From NCBI GenBank assembly GCA_024401855.1, contig JAKSKH010000012.1, forward strand, positions 1 through 63,139: a DNA stretch of 63,139 nucleotides, read 5' to 3'. Shown here one piece after another: positions 51,432 through 60,100 of the stretch. This DNA is from Bacteroidales bacterium. GTDB taxonomy: Bacteria > Bacteroidota > Bacteroidia > Bacteroidales > UBA932. The notes below the pieces were generated by a model that saw only the letters and a program-made list of their open reading frames with translations, was not told the DNA's origin and did not search any database. The first letter of the stretch is position 1; every line of letters starts with the position of its first letter. Position numbers and translations under genes: made by a program.

Positions 51432-51447
51432 AGCAAAAAAACGTTTT

Positions 51448-54180
51448 TTGGGAAAAACAAGGCTCATATTTTCTATATTGTCGGTACTGATGTTGATCCT
51501 CGGCTCAACGGATGTTTACGCGCAATTGCCAAGAAAAGCCAGAAAACCGGAAAAAAAAATTTACGGAACCCTGACAATCAGGGAAAAAGAAGCGCCCGAC
51601 TCAATCACGCTGGCCAGGATTGATTCCCTTCACAAAGCCGATTCCGTACACAGGGCCGATTCTGCGTCACTTCTTGAAAAGAGCTCTTTGGACAGGCCTG
51701 CGTTCACAACGGCCAAGGACTCCATTGTCGAAATTTTTGAAAACGGACACAGAAAGATATTCTATTACGGAGATGTAAGCGTGACGTATCAGGATATCAA
51801 GCTGACGGCCGAATATATGGAATACGACATGACCCGGAGCGAAGTCTTTGCCAAAGGAATATATGATTCGATTGCCGGTGAATGGAAAGGTCTTCCTGTA
51901 ATGACTCAGAACGGCAGCACCTACAACATGGAGGAAGTCACATACAATTTTGATACGAAGAGAGCCAAAATAAAGAATATGGACACACAGACCGATGACG
52001 GCCTCGTCCACGGCAAAAGTATCAAGATGTTCGAAGACAATTCCATCAACATGACAGGTGGACGTTATACCGTCTGCGATGCCGAACATCCTCATTATTA
52101 CATGAATCTCACCATGGCCAAGGTTATAACCAAGCCATCCCAGAAAACGGTGTTCGGTCCCGCATATCTTGTCGTTGAAGATGTAAAGCTGCCCTTCGTC
52201 GCCCTCCCCTTCGGATTCATTCCCAAAAGACCGGACCGAGCCACAGGTCTGCTCATGCCGACATTCGGTGAGGAGGAAGCCCGAGGTTTCTACCTCAGGG
52301 ATATGGGAATGTATTTCGTATTCGGAGATTATCTTGACCTGTCGGTTACAGGAGATTACTACACACTCGGGTCCTGGGCTGTTGACATCAACTCCCGATA
52401 TCTTGTAAAATACAAGTTCACGGGTAATTTCTCTTTCAACTACTCTCATGACCAGAAGGGAGAGAAAGGCAGTCCCGATTTCTTCTCCACATCAAACTTC
52501 GGACTCAGATGGACCCATCAGCAGGATTCCAAGTCCATCCCCGGCATGACGTTCAGCGCCTCCGTCAACTTTTCCAGCCCGTCCAACAGCAGATACAATT
52601 CACACTCGGTGACCGAGGCCCTACAGAACCAGACTCAGTCATCAATATCTTTCTCCAAGAACTGGAACGGAAAATTCAACTTCAGCATAAACGCCACTCA
52701 TAACCAGAATTCAAGGGACTCCTCCTACAATATAACGTTCCCTAACATCACTTTCTCAATGAGCACGATATACCCGTTCAAGAAAAAGAACAGGGTCGGC
52801 AAGGAAAAGTTCTACGAAAAAATCTCAATCGGATATAATACGAGCCTGCAAAACAGCATAAACTTCAAGGCATCTGAATTCAACATCAAGGACCCGGCGT
52901 TCATCAACAAGATGAACAACTCGATGAATCATAATTTCAGTCTCGGCCTTCCTGCCTTCCAGCTCTTCAAATATCTCAACTTCACCCCCGGCATAAGCTA
53001 CGGCATGAACTGGTACTTCCGGGACTACAATGCCGTGTACGATGAAGAGAAGAAGAGCGTATCCACGCAAAAGGGCGACATGTTCGGAGCGTTCGGAATA
53101 GTTCAGCGAGGTTCCGCATCACTCAGCATGAGCACCCGGCTGTACGGAATGTTCAACTTCGGTACTTTCCACAAGATACAGGCCATAAGACACGTCATAT
53201 CACCTTCCGTCGGACTGTCCTACACTCCGGACATGTCCGGAACCTGGAACGGATATACCAACTACATCTATACTGATTCGCAGGGCGAACAGAAGACATA
53301 TACATACAACAGGTTCACAGGTTCGAGCGGAGCCGGACAGAGACAATCCGCAACGGCCTCCATATCTATTGGAAACAATCTTGAAGCCAAAGTCAGGGAC
53401 TTTGCGGATACAACCGGAAAGGGAACAAAGAAGGTAAAGCTGATAGACCAGTTCAACATCGGAACAAACTACGACTTCATGAAGGATTCCCTGAACATGG
53501 CTACGGTTTCGATGAATCTCACAACTACGCTGTTCAACAAAGTCAGCATATCATCAAGCCTTGGGTTCGATCCCTACGCCGTAGACAAACACGGAACCAA
53601 AATCAACAAATTCGCCCTCGGTCAGGGCCAGGGGCTTCTCCGCTTCACGAATGTCTCGGCATCCGCTTCATATACTCTTTCCGGACAGGGAACCATAAAA
53701 GGCGATGACGGTCAGACCGGAGGAGGAGGAAACGCCGCAAGTTATTACCAAAGGGTATATTATCATCCCGTAACCGGAGAATATATCCCCGGAGGATGGC
53801 TGTATTATACCAACCCCAACGTTCCCTGGTCTGTAAACCTGAGCGCAAACTTCAGTCTTTCAAAGTCATACAGCTATGACAGGGAACTTGACAGACTGCA
53901 AACCAACAACCGTATCACCGCCACTCTCCAGGCATCCGGCAACTTACGGATAAGCCCCAAGATGAACATGTCGGTAAGTACCGGATACGATTTCGTGGCC
54001 AAGAACATTTCCACGACTCAGTTCAGCTTCACATACGATCTTCACTGTTTCAACATAAGTGTACAATGGGTTCCGCTCGGAACTTACAAGTCATACAGTT
54101 TCAGAATTGCGGCGAATGCATCCGCACTTCAGGACCTGTTGCAGTTCAGGAAGAGTAATAGCTACTGGGACAATTTCTAG
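51448..54180 (+). CDS. lptD: LPS-assembly outer-membrane protein LptD
   Basis: A 910-residue outer-membrane protein that inserts lipopolysaccharide into the outer leaflet. The start codon is TTG (51448): no ATG precedes it in frame, and the signal peptide (about 1-26, ending DVYAQ) follows directly. Residues about 90-240 form the OstA/LptA-like jellyroll (FYYGDVSVTYQDIKLTAEYMEYDMT, then TYNMEEVTYNFDTKRAKIKNM). The remaining 650 residues are beta-barrel strands rich in alternating aromatic residues, ending in a typical last strand (FRIAANASALQDLLQF). It faces the amidase gene across 49 nt. Confidence 0.92.
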   Translation: MGKTRLIFSILSVLMLILGSTDVYAQLPRKARKPEKKIYGTLTIREKEAPDSITLARIDSLHKADSVHRADSASLLEKSSLDRPAFTTAKDSIVEIFENGHRKIFYYGDVSVTYQDIKLTAEYMEYDMTRSEVFAKGIYDSIAGEWKGLPVMTQNGSTYNMEEVTYNFDTKRAKIKNMDTQTDDGLVHGKSIKMFEDNSINMTGGRYTVCDAEHPHYYMNLTMAKVITKPSQKTVFGPAYLVVEDVKLPFVALPFGFIPKRPDRATGLLMPTFGEEEARGFYLRDMGMYFVFGDYLDLSVTGDYYTLGSWAVDINSRYLVKYKFTGNFSFNYSHDQKGEKGSPDFFSTSNFGLRWTHQQDSKSIPGMTFSASVNFSSPSNSRYNSHSVTEALQNQTQSSISFSKNWNGKFNFSINATHNQNSRDSSYNITFPNITFSMSTIYPFKKKNRVGKEKFYEKISIGYNTSLQNSINFKASEFNIKDPAFINKMNNSMNHNFSLGLPAFQLFKYLNFTPGISYGMNWYFRDYNAVYDEEKKSVSTQKGDMFGAFGIVQRGSASLSMSTRLYGMFNFGTFHKIQAIRHVISPSVGLSYTPDMSGTWNGYTNYIYTDSQGEQKTYTYNRFTGSSGAGQRQSATASISIGNNLEAKVRDFADTTGKGTKKVKLIDQFNIGTNYDFMKDSLNMATVSMNLTTTLFNKVSISSSLGFDPYAVDKHGTKINKFALGQGQGLLRFTNVSASASYTLSGQGTIKGDDGQTGGGGNAASYYQRVYYHPVTGEYIPGGWLYYTNPNVPWSVNLSANFSLSKSYSYDRELDRLQTNNRITATLQASGNLRISPKMNMSVSTGYDFVAKNISTTQFSFTYDLHCFNISVQWVPLGTYKSYSFRIAANASALQDLLQFRKSNSYWDNF

Positions 54181-54187
54181 TGACGTA

Positions 54188-54242
54188 TTGCTCTTGTTGT
54201 GAAAATTAATTACATTTGTACGTCAATCGCATATCGCGATAT
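54188..54242 (+). promoter_or_regulatory. rho promoter and 12-bp palindrome in its leader
   Basis: TTG (54188-54190), 20 nt, then TACATTTG (54211-54218) matches the Bacteroides promoter. The leader contains the perfect palindrome ATATCGCGATAT at 54231-54242, 17 nt before the ATG of rho at 54260. Confidence 0.55.
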
Positions 54243-54259
54243 CTAAAATCATTATAAAT

Positions 54260-55903
54260 ATGCCACACAGCCTTTTCGAGCTTAGCACGATGAGTAGAGA
54301 ACAGCTCGAGACAATTGCAAAAGAATTCAAGATCAAAACCAGAAAACTTGATGATGAGAACCTCGCTTACGCCATCCTTGACGCTGAAGCTGAGGCCGAA
54401 TCAGTAAAACCGGCTAAAACTGTAGAAAAACCAAAAGCGAAACGCGGACGTCCCGCAAAGAAGGCGGAAGAAAAGAAGTCCGAAGAGGCTCCGGTTGAAA
54501 CCGACAAACCGGCCCCAACGGAGCAGAAGAAACGCGGACGCAAGAAGAAAGTCGAAGAAACTTCTACGGAAAAACCGGCGGAGGTTGAAAAAGAAATCAA
54601 GGATACACGCAAGCAGCAGAGTCCAAAACCGCAGCAGCAGCCGGTTCAGAAGGAAGAACAAGCTGAGCAGGAACATGCGGACCGGCATAAGAACAATATC
54701 CAGCAGAACCAGCAAAGGCCCAAACAGCAACCGCAGCAAAAACCGGCAAAGCCCAAAGCGCCGGAATATGAAGGTACGGTAGAGGCGACCGGAGTTCTTG
54801 AAATAATGCCGGACGGATACGGTTTTCTCCGTTCATCAGACTACAACTACCTTAATTCTCCTGACGATATCTACGTGTCCCAGCAGCAGGTGAAGCAGAA
54901 TGCGCTCAAATCCGGAGATACCGTTACCGGAGAAATCCGCCCGCCCAGGGAAGGAGACAAATATTTCCCCCTCGTCAAGGTCAAGATGGTGAACGGACGC
55001 ACACCGGAGTTCATCAGGGACAGGGTACCTTTCGATTTCCTCACTCCCCTCTTCCCGGAAGAAAAATTCAACCTGCTCGGAAACGGACATGAAAAGGACC
55101 CTTCATGCCGCATCGTCGACCTCTTCGCGCCTATAGGCAAAGGGCAGCGAATGCTTATCGTCGCACAGCCCAAGACGGGTAAGACAATGCTCCTCAAGTC
55201 CCTTGCCAACGCAATCGCCGACAATCATCCGGAAGTGTACATGATTGTTCTTCTTATCGACGAACGTCCCGAGGAAGTGACGGACATGCAGAGGAGCGTC
55301 AAGGCAGAAGTGATAGCGTCAACCTTCGACGAGCCTGCAGAGCATCACGTCAAGGTTGCCAACATGGTTATCGAGAAAGCCCGGCGTCTTGTAGAATGCG
55401 GACATGACGTAGTCATTTTTCTCGACTCCATCACACGGTTGGGACGTGCCTACAACACGGTTCAGCCTGCATCCGGAAAGGTCCTCACCGGCGGTATAGA
55501 TGCCAATGCGCTTCAGAAACCCAAACGTTTCTTCGGAGCCGCCCGTAACATAGAAGGCGGCGGTTCGCTTACCATTCTCGCAACCGCCCTTACCGAAACA
55601 GGTTCAAAACAGGACGATATTGTCTATGAGGAATTCAAGGGAACGGGCAATTCGGAAATCCAGCTCGACCGCAACCTTGCAAACAGGAGAATCTTCCCCG
55701 CAGTCAACATCCTCCTTTCAGGAACACGCCGCGACGACCTGCTTCTGGACAAGAGTACGGCCAACAGAATATGGATTCTACGGAAAATTCTGGCAGACAT
55801 GAATCCTGCAGAAGCAATGAACTTCATGCTCCAGCATATGGACGAATACAAGACCAACAAGGATTTCCTCGACAACATGAGCAAGGTTTCTTCTAGAGAC
55901 TGA
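54260..55903 (+). CDS. rho: Transcription termination factor Rho with disordered insert
   Basis: A 547-residue hexameric RNA helicase that ends transcription. Residues 1-45 are the Rho N-terminal helix-loop domain ([21 protein letters not shown]). Residues about 50-170 are a low-complexity insert of Lys, Glu, Pro and Gln, with two (K)RGR(P/K)K-type repeats. The RNA-binding domain follows: [23 protein letters not shown]. The ATPase contains Walker [11 protein letters not shown] and the Rho signature RGP-type segment [15 protein letters not shown], then [23 protein letters not shown]. Long insert regions are common in Rho of Bacteroidota. Confidence 0.96.
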   Translation: MPHSLFELSTMSREQLETIAKEFKIKTRKLDDENLAYAILDAEAEAESVKPAKTVEKPKAKRGRPAKKAEEKKSEEAPVETDKPAPTEQKKRGRKKKVEETSTEKPAEVEKEIKDTRKQQSPKPQQQPVQKEEQAEQEHADRHKNNIQQNQQRPKQQPQQKPAKPKAPEYEGTVEATGVLEIMPDGYGFLRSSDYNYLNSPDDIYVSQQQVKQNALKSGDTVTGEIRPPREGDKYFPLVKVKMVNGRTPEFIRDRVPFDFLTPLFPEEKFNLLGNGHEKDPSCRIVDLFAPIGKGQRMLIVAQPKTGKTMLLKSLANAIADNHPEVYMIVLLIDERPEEVTDMQRSVKAEVIASTFDEPAEHHVKVANMVIEKARRLVECGHDVVIFLDSITRLGRAYNTVQPASGKVLTGGIDANALQKPKRFFGAARNIEGGGSLTILATALTETGSKQDDIVYEEFKGTGNSEIQLDRNLANRRIFPAVNILLSGTRRDDLLLDKSTANRIWILRKILADMNPAEAMNFMLQHMDEYKTNKDFLDNMSKVSSRD

Positions 55904-55908
55904 AAGAA

Positions 55909-57492
55909 ATGAAGCTATCAGGAATATTTGCCGCTTTGCTGGCCCTGATGCCTGCAGCCGCTTTCGCACAGGACACTGAAGATTTTGACTTCAATCTTGA
56001 ATGCACGAGCATAATGGCCGGCAGAAAGGCCACGGCGGACGGTTCGGTCATAACCTCCCACACCTGCGACGGAACCTCCCACACCTGGGTGAACATCGTT
56101 CCGGCCGCTGATCACAAACCAGGAGAAACCACTGTCATACGGAAGAATTGGAGGCGGACGAAAAATGCCTCCGATACAACCGGAATAAAGGTTGTTGGAG
56201 AAATTCCCCAGGTCCATCACACTTACTCCTACATAAACACCGGCTACCCTTCCCTTAATGAGAAACAGCTTGCAATTGGAGAGACCACCTTCACGGGACC
56301 GGATACCCTCATCAATCCCAATTCAATGCTGCTTATAGAAGAATTGTGCAGGCTTGCGCTCGAAAGATGCGACAATGCCCGCGACGCCGTCATTCTGATG
56401 GGAAGCCTCGCAGAGGAATACGGGTACGGAGACGGAGGGGAATGCCTTACCGTTGCAGACAAAAACGAAGTCTGGCACTTCGAAATCACCGGTAATGGAA
56501 AGAACTCCACCGGTGCCGTCTGGGCCGCCCGACGAATTCCGGACGACCACATCGGCATATCTGCAAACATCACCCGTATAGGTGAGATTGACCGTTCGGA
56601 CAAGGCCAACTTCCTCGCATCCGACAATATCGAGACGGTTTGCAGACAGCACGGGCTTTGGGATGGAAAAGAACCTTTCGTATTCTGGAAAGCGGTCAGG
56701 TGCGACTATGCAAAGGGGACGAATTTCCGAGAGCGCGAGTTCCACGTATTCAACACGCTTGCCCCGTCACTCCACCTTAGTTTCGACATGGATGAAATTC
56801 CATTCTCCGTAAAGCCCGACACACTCGTAGATGTCCGTACTGTAATGGCTCTTCTGAGAGATACTTACGAAGGGACAGAATTCGACATGTGCAAGAACGT
56901 AAAGATGGAAGTTGAAGCAAAGGATACAATTCCCGCACATCAAGTAACAAGTCCCGTTGCCAATCCATGGCTTACAACCCAGATGCGCAACACTCTTAAC
57001 ACCATAGCGCCCGGTACTGTGGAATTCCGGAGGACGCTGGCTGTAGCCTGGTGCTCGTATTCTACAGTCATACAGCTCAGGAACTGGCTTCCTGACGGAA
57101 TAGGAGGAATATGCTGGTACTCGGTAGACAATCCCGCACAAAGTCCCAGAATCCCCATTTTCTGCGGCGCCACCGAACTGCCCGAGGCCTTCAACGAATG
57201 CGGCCAGAAACAATATGTCCCCGACTGTGTCCTCTGGCAGTTCCGCAGAGCAAACAAAATAGCAACCGTCAACTGGCAGACAAGCAAGGATGAATTCAGC
57301 CGTGAAGTGCTTGAAATGGAAAAAATCGCTTTTGAAGGACTTCCGGAACTTGAGCAGATCTACAAAACCGCACAAAGGAAAGACAAGCCCGGACTGCTGA
57401 ACAATTATACCTCCGACTTCTACAGCAAAGCCGCGTCGCGATGGAATGAGCTTGAAGCCAGATACTGGCTGAAGTACGGACGCGGATTCTGA
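55909..57492 (+). CDS. C69-family dipeptidase, exported
   Basis: A 527-residue N-terminal nucleophile hydrolase. The signal peptide ends near AAAFAQD; the family's catalytic Cys is Cys32 in LECTSIMAGRKATADGS, which would become the N-terminus after self-cleavage. Other marks are SHTCDGTSHTWVNIVPAAD, VVGEIPQVHHTYSYINTGYPSLNEKQLAIGETTF and SLAEEYGYGDGGECLTVADKNEVWHFEI. These enzymes release dipeptides of broad specificity. The gene starts 5 nt after rho and 4 nt before mnmE in a plus-strand unit. Confidence 0.93.
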   Translation: MKLSGIFAALLALMPAAAFAQDTEDFDFNLECTSIMAGRKATADGSVITSHTCDGTSHTWVNIVPAADHKPGETTVIRKNWRRTKNASDTTGIKVVGEIPQVHHTYSYINTGYPSLNEKQLAIGETTFTGPDTLINPNSMLLIEELCRLALERCDNARDAVILMGSLAEEYGYGDGGECLTVADKNEVWHFEITGNGKNSTGAVWAARRIPDDHIGISANITRIGEIDRSDKANFLASDNIETVCRQHGLWDGKEPFVFWKAVRCDYAKGTNFREREFHVFNTLAPSLHLSFDMDEIPFSVKPDTLVDVRTVMALLRDTYEGTEFDMCKNVKMEVEAKDTIPAHQVTSPVANPWLTTQMRNTLNTIAPGTVEFRRTLAVAWCSYSTVIQLRNWLPDGIGGICWYSVDNPAQSPRIPIFCGATELPEAFNECGQKQYVPDCVLWQFRRANKIATVNWQTSKDEFSREVLEMEKIAFEGLPELEQIYKTAQRKDKPGLLNNYTSDFYSKAASRWNELEARYWLKYGRGF

Positions 57493-57496
57493 AACC

Positions 57497-58828
57497 ATGG
57501 AACACATTGCCGATACCATATGCGCTCCTGCAACCTCTACGGGGACATCAGCCATCAGCGTCATACGCGTCAGCGGAGACAAAGCCCTGAGCATAACTGA
57601 CAGGATAATCACATTCAGGAACGGCGACTCATCATCTTCCGAGGGATACAGAATCAAGTTCGGAACCGTACGCGGAGGAATTGATGACGTTCTGGTAAGC
57701 ATTTTCCGGGCACCTCATTCCTATACCGGGGAGGACGGGGTTGAAATCAGCTGTCACGCATCGCCTTATATTGTAAAAAGGATCCTGGAACTCCTTGTTG
57801 AAGAAGGGGCAAGGAATGCCGGCCCCGGAGAATTCACGCAAAGAGCTTTTGTAAACGGCAAGCTTGATCTTGCCCAGGCCGAGGCCGTCGTTGACCTTAT
57901 ATCCTCAAGATCGGAGGCGTCTCACCGCGTGGCAATGAATCAGCTACGCGGAGCATATTCCTCGGAACTGCGCACTCTGAGGGATAAACTTCTCGAGCTC
58001 ACCGCGCTGATGGAGCTCGAACTTGATTTCAGCGAGGAAGATGTCGAATTCGCAGACCGCTCACAGCTGAAATCACTTCTCGAAGAGGCTCTTTTGCATA
58101 TAGGTAAACTCGTCGATTCCTTCAGGACAGGCAATGCAATCAGGAACGGTGTGCCTGTTGCAATCGTAGGGGCTGTCAATTCCGGCAAGAGCACACTGTT
58201 GAATGCCCTCCTTGGCGAAGAAAGGGCCATTGTTTCCAATATTGCAGGTACTACCAGAGACACAATAGAAGAAACATTAATGTTAGGAGACATTCTCTTT
58301 AGATTTATCGACACTGCAGGCCTGCGCGCGACCGATGATGAGATAGAAAAGTACGGCATTGAGCGTACTCTCAAAATGATTGAGAAAGCTGAAATTGTGA
58401 TAGAGCTTACAGATGCCTCAGCAAACGGTGATATAGAGAGCGTCAGCGTATCTCCCGACCGAAAACTCATAAGAGTAAGCAATAAGACCGACCTCTCCCC
58501 CGCTCTCCCCGGAACAATAGGTATCTCCGCGCTTACCGGAAGCGGACTGGATGAACTGAAATCACGCATAGTAGAGAGCGTCCGCGGCCGTTTCGACGGA
58601 AGCGAAACCCTCGTTACAAACGTCCGCCACTTCGAAGCCCTCACCCGCGCCCGCGATTCCTTGATCTCCGTCCGTAACGGACTCGGTCTCGGAGTCCCCA
58701 CAGACCTTGTATCGGAAGACCTGCGCTCCGCCGTCAATGAACTCAACTGCATCTTCGGCGACAGCGGCGGCATTGACTTCAAGGCCGTCACCGATGTCAT
58801 ATTCTCAAGGTTCTGCATCGGCAAATAA
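57497..58828 (+). CDS. mnmE: tRNA modification GTPase MnmE (TrmE)
   Basis: A 443-residue GTPase that, with MnmG, makes the 5-carboxymethylaminomethyl modification of wobble uridine in tRNA. The N-terminal folate-binding domain (about 1-115) starts DTICAPATSTGTSAISVIRVSG. The helical domain encloses a G domain near 210-365: VGAVNSGKSTLLNALLG (P loop), IAGTTRDTIEE (G2), DTAGLRATDDEIEKYGI (G3) and VSNKTDLS (G4). The C-terminus ends IFSRFCIGK, with the essential cysteine. The last codons are the integration site of the mobile element that follows. It starts 4 nt after the C69 dipeptidase gene. Confidence 0.97.
   Translation: MEHIADTICAPATSTGTSAISVIRVSGDKALSITDRIITFRNGDSSSSEGYRIKFGTVRGGIDDVLVSIFRAPHSYTGEDGVEISCHASPYIVKRILELLVEEGARNAGPGEFTQRAFVNGKLDLAQAEAVVDLISSRSEASHRVAMNQLRGAYSSELRTLRDKLLELTALMELELDFSEEDVEFADRSQLKSLLEEALLHIGKLVDSFRTGNAIRNGVPVAIVGAVNSGKSTLLNALLGEERAIVSNIAGTTRDTIEETLMLGDILFRFIDTAGLRATDDEIEKYGIERTLKMIEKAEIVIELTDASANGDIESVSVSPDRKLIRVSNKTDLSPALPGTIGISALTGSGLDELKSRIVESVRGRFDGSETLVTNVRHFEALTRARDSLISVRNGLGLGVPTDLVSEDLRSAVNELNCIFGDSGGIDFKAVTDVIFSRFCIGK
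58802..58828 (+). other. Candidate left attachment site (attL) at the 3' end of mnmE
   Basis: The final codons of mnmE (TTCTGCATCGGCAAATAA, 58811-58828) are the highly conserved FCIGK-stop. The same position, the 3' end of mnmE (thdF/trmE), is the attachment site of SGI1-type islands in Gammaproteobacteria. Integrase genes follow 1.3 kb downstream. The matching right-end repeat lies outside the window. Confidence 0.5.
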
Positions 58829-59106
58829 ACTTGATACACAAATACATACAATACTTTACATAAAGTACTACTAAAACACACTTTAGGGACAGTGAATTGA
58901 AGTGTTCATTTCGGGCCTTATTGTGTGTTTTTTGGGCTTTATATGGCATTAAAAGTGCCTGTATTTGAACCACACCCCCTAGATTTGAACCACACGAAGA
59001 CCTGAGCGTGCAGGTGTTGTGGGATTTATAGGGATTGCATCCATTTGCATCTATTTTGGTCAGTTTGCAACAGTTTTTGACAGTTTAACACTAACCAAAT
59101 AGATGT
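58829..59106. repeat. Regulatory/recombination region with phased direct repeats
   Basis: This 278-nt stretch holds an inverted repeat TACTTTA-CA-TAAAGTA (58852-58867); two 13-bp direct repeats ATTTGAACCACAC exactly 20 bp apart (58963-58975 and 58983-58995); an ACCTG/CAGGT inverted repeat (59000-59015); TTGCAT twice at 10-bp spacing (59035-59050); and CAGTTT three times at exactly 10-bp spacing (59061, 59071, 59081). Spacing by whole helical turns is typical of arm-type recombination sites or operators. Confidence 0.75.
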
Positions 59107-60024
59107 ATGGAATTCGAATTAATTTGTGAATGGTGCGGGCTACCATTTCTCTCAAATCAGCCCCACACGCGCTTCTGTAGCGATAAATGCGCCAAGCTTT
59201 ACTCCAAACAGCGCTACCGGCAAATGGGAATTGATGCTCTTGAAGCGAAGATTTGCGCGCAGACATCAGATACCCTACGTGATAATCTTCGGTCAAAAGA
59301 CGTCCTGAGCACCTCAGAAGCTGCAAAGTACCTTGGAGTGTGCCGGACTACCGTTTCTCGCTACCTCGCCCTTGGAATGCTTCCGGCAGTGCAACTCCCC
59401 GGTAAGAATCTCTTCCGGAAGACTGATCTAGACAAAATTCTCAATCTGGAGACCGGAGTCACACGATTGAAAGGAGAAGTTTCCGGTATAGATACCGACA
59501 CTTCCAATCTGACAACAATAGACAGGGCATCGAAATACTACGGTGCAAGCGCTGTCACTATGCTCAAGATTCTTAATGATAGAGGTATCCTCCCTATCGT
59601 CTTTGCCGGTATCAATTATTTCAAGAAGGATGACATCCGGAGGATATTCGGCTCAAGCCCCTTGAAAGATACTGTCAAGACTCAGCAGTGGGTTACTCAC
59701 GAGCAGATTGAACTAGAATACAGAATGACATATACTGCGGTGACACGGCTGCTTCGGGAGTTGAAAATTCCAAGCAAGAGAGTGAACAGGGTCACGTATT
59801 ACTCGATGGATCACCTGAAGGCCAGGAAGAAGGAAATGGATGCTGCTTTCAGTGAACTGTATTACACGGTCCCGCAGATTAACGAAAAGTACCATCTGTA
59901 TGACTGCAAAGTCTACAAGCTGCTGGAGAAATATCATGTTAAGCATTTCAAGAATGGGAAGACCGTCAAAATCGTAAAAGAACAGTTTGACAAGATCTTC
60001 GCCATACCAGAATTCGTTCTGTAG
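59107..60024 (+). CDS. Zinc-ribbon protein with four excisionase-like HTH repeats
   Basis: A 305-residue DNA-binding protein. A zinc ribbon is formed by Cys7, Cys10, Cys24 and Cys28 (CEWC and CSDKC). Then come four repeats of the MerR/excisionase-type helix-turn-helix with wing and terminal helix: residues 66-112 (STSEAAKYLGVCRTTVSRYL), 136-181 (TIDRASKYYGASAVTMLKIL), 194-240 (VTHEQIELEYRMTYTAVTRLL) and 252-299 (YTVPQINEKYHLYDCKVYKLL). Each ends in a hydrophobic helix after a short basic wing. It is the first gene after the repeats and precedes the integrase by 76 nt. A role as excisionase or directionality factor, or as regulator of the integrase, is inferred. No named family was recognised beyond the HTH folds. 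Confidence 0.75.
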   Translation: MEFELICEWCGLPFLSNQPHTRFCSDKCAKLYSKQRYRQMGIDALEAKICAQTSDTLRDNLRSKDVLSTSEAAKYLGVCRTTVSRYLALGMLPAVQLPGKNLFRKTDLDKILNLETGVTRLKGEVSGIDTDTSNLTTIDRASKYYGASAVTMLKILNDRGILPIVFAGINYFKKDDIRRIFGSSPLKDTVKTQQWVTHEQIELEYRMTYTAVTRLLRELKIPSKRVNRVTYYSMDHLKARKKEMDAAFSELYYTVPQINEKYHLYDCKVYKLLEKYHVKHFKNGKTVKIVKEQFDKIFAIPEFVL

Positions 60025-60034
60025 CATAATACCA

Positions 60035-60089
60035 TTCTATTCTTGTTCTATTAACATTCTACAACTATTTAATAATAAATATATTAAAT
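60035..60089 (+). repeat. Phased TTCTA repeats and inverted repeat upstream of the integrase
   Basis: TTCTA occurs three times at exact 11-bp spacing (60035, 60046, 60057). It is followed by an AT-rich 8-bp inverted repeat ATTTAATA/TATTAAAT (60067-60074 with 60082-60089) 12 nt before the integrase ATG. This could be an operator for the four-HTH protein. Confidence 0.5.
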
Positions 60090-60100
60090 AATATTGCGCC

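Noticed and set aside
56767-57702. 311-residue frame on the minus strand, crossing the C69 dipeptidase and mnmE genes
   Set aside because: It runs antisense across two well-supported genes and has no domain or signal.
57940-58881. 313-residue serine-rich frame on the minus strand opposite mnmE
   Set aside because: The serine/arginine-rich composition is a mirror of mnmE codons; no upstream signal.
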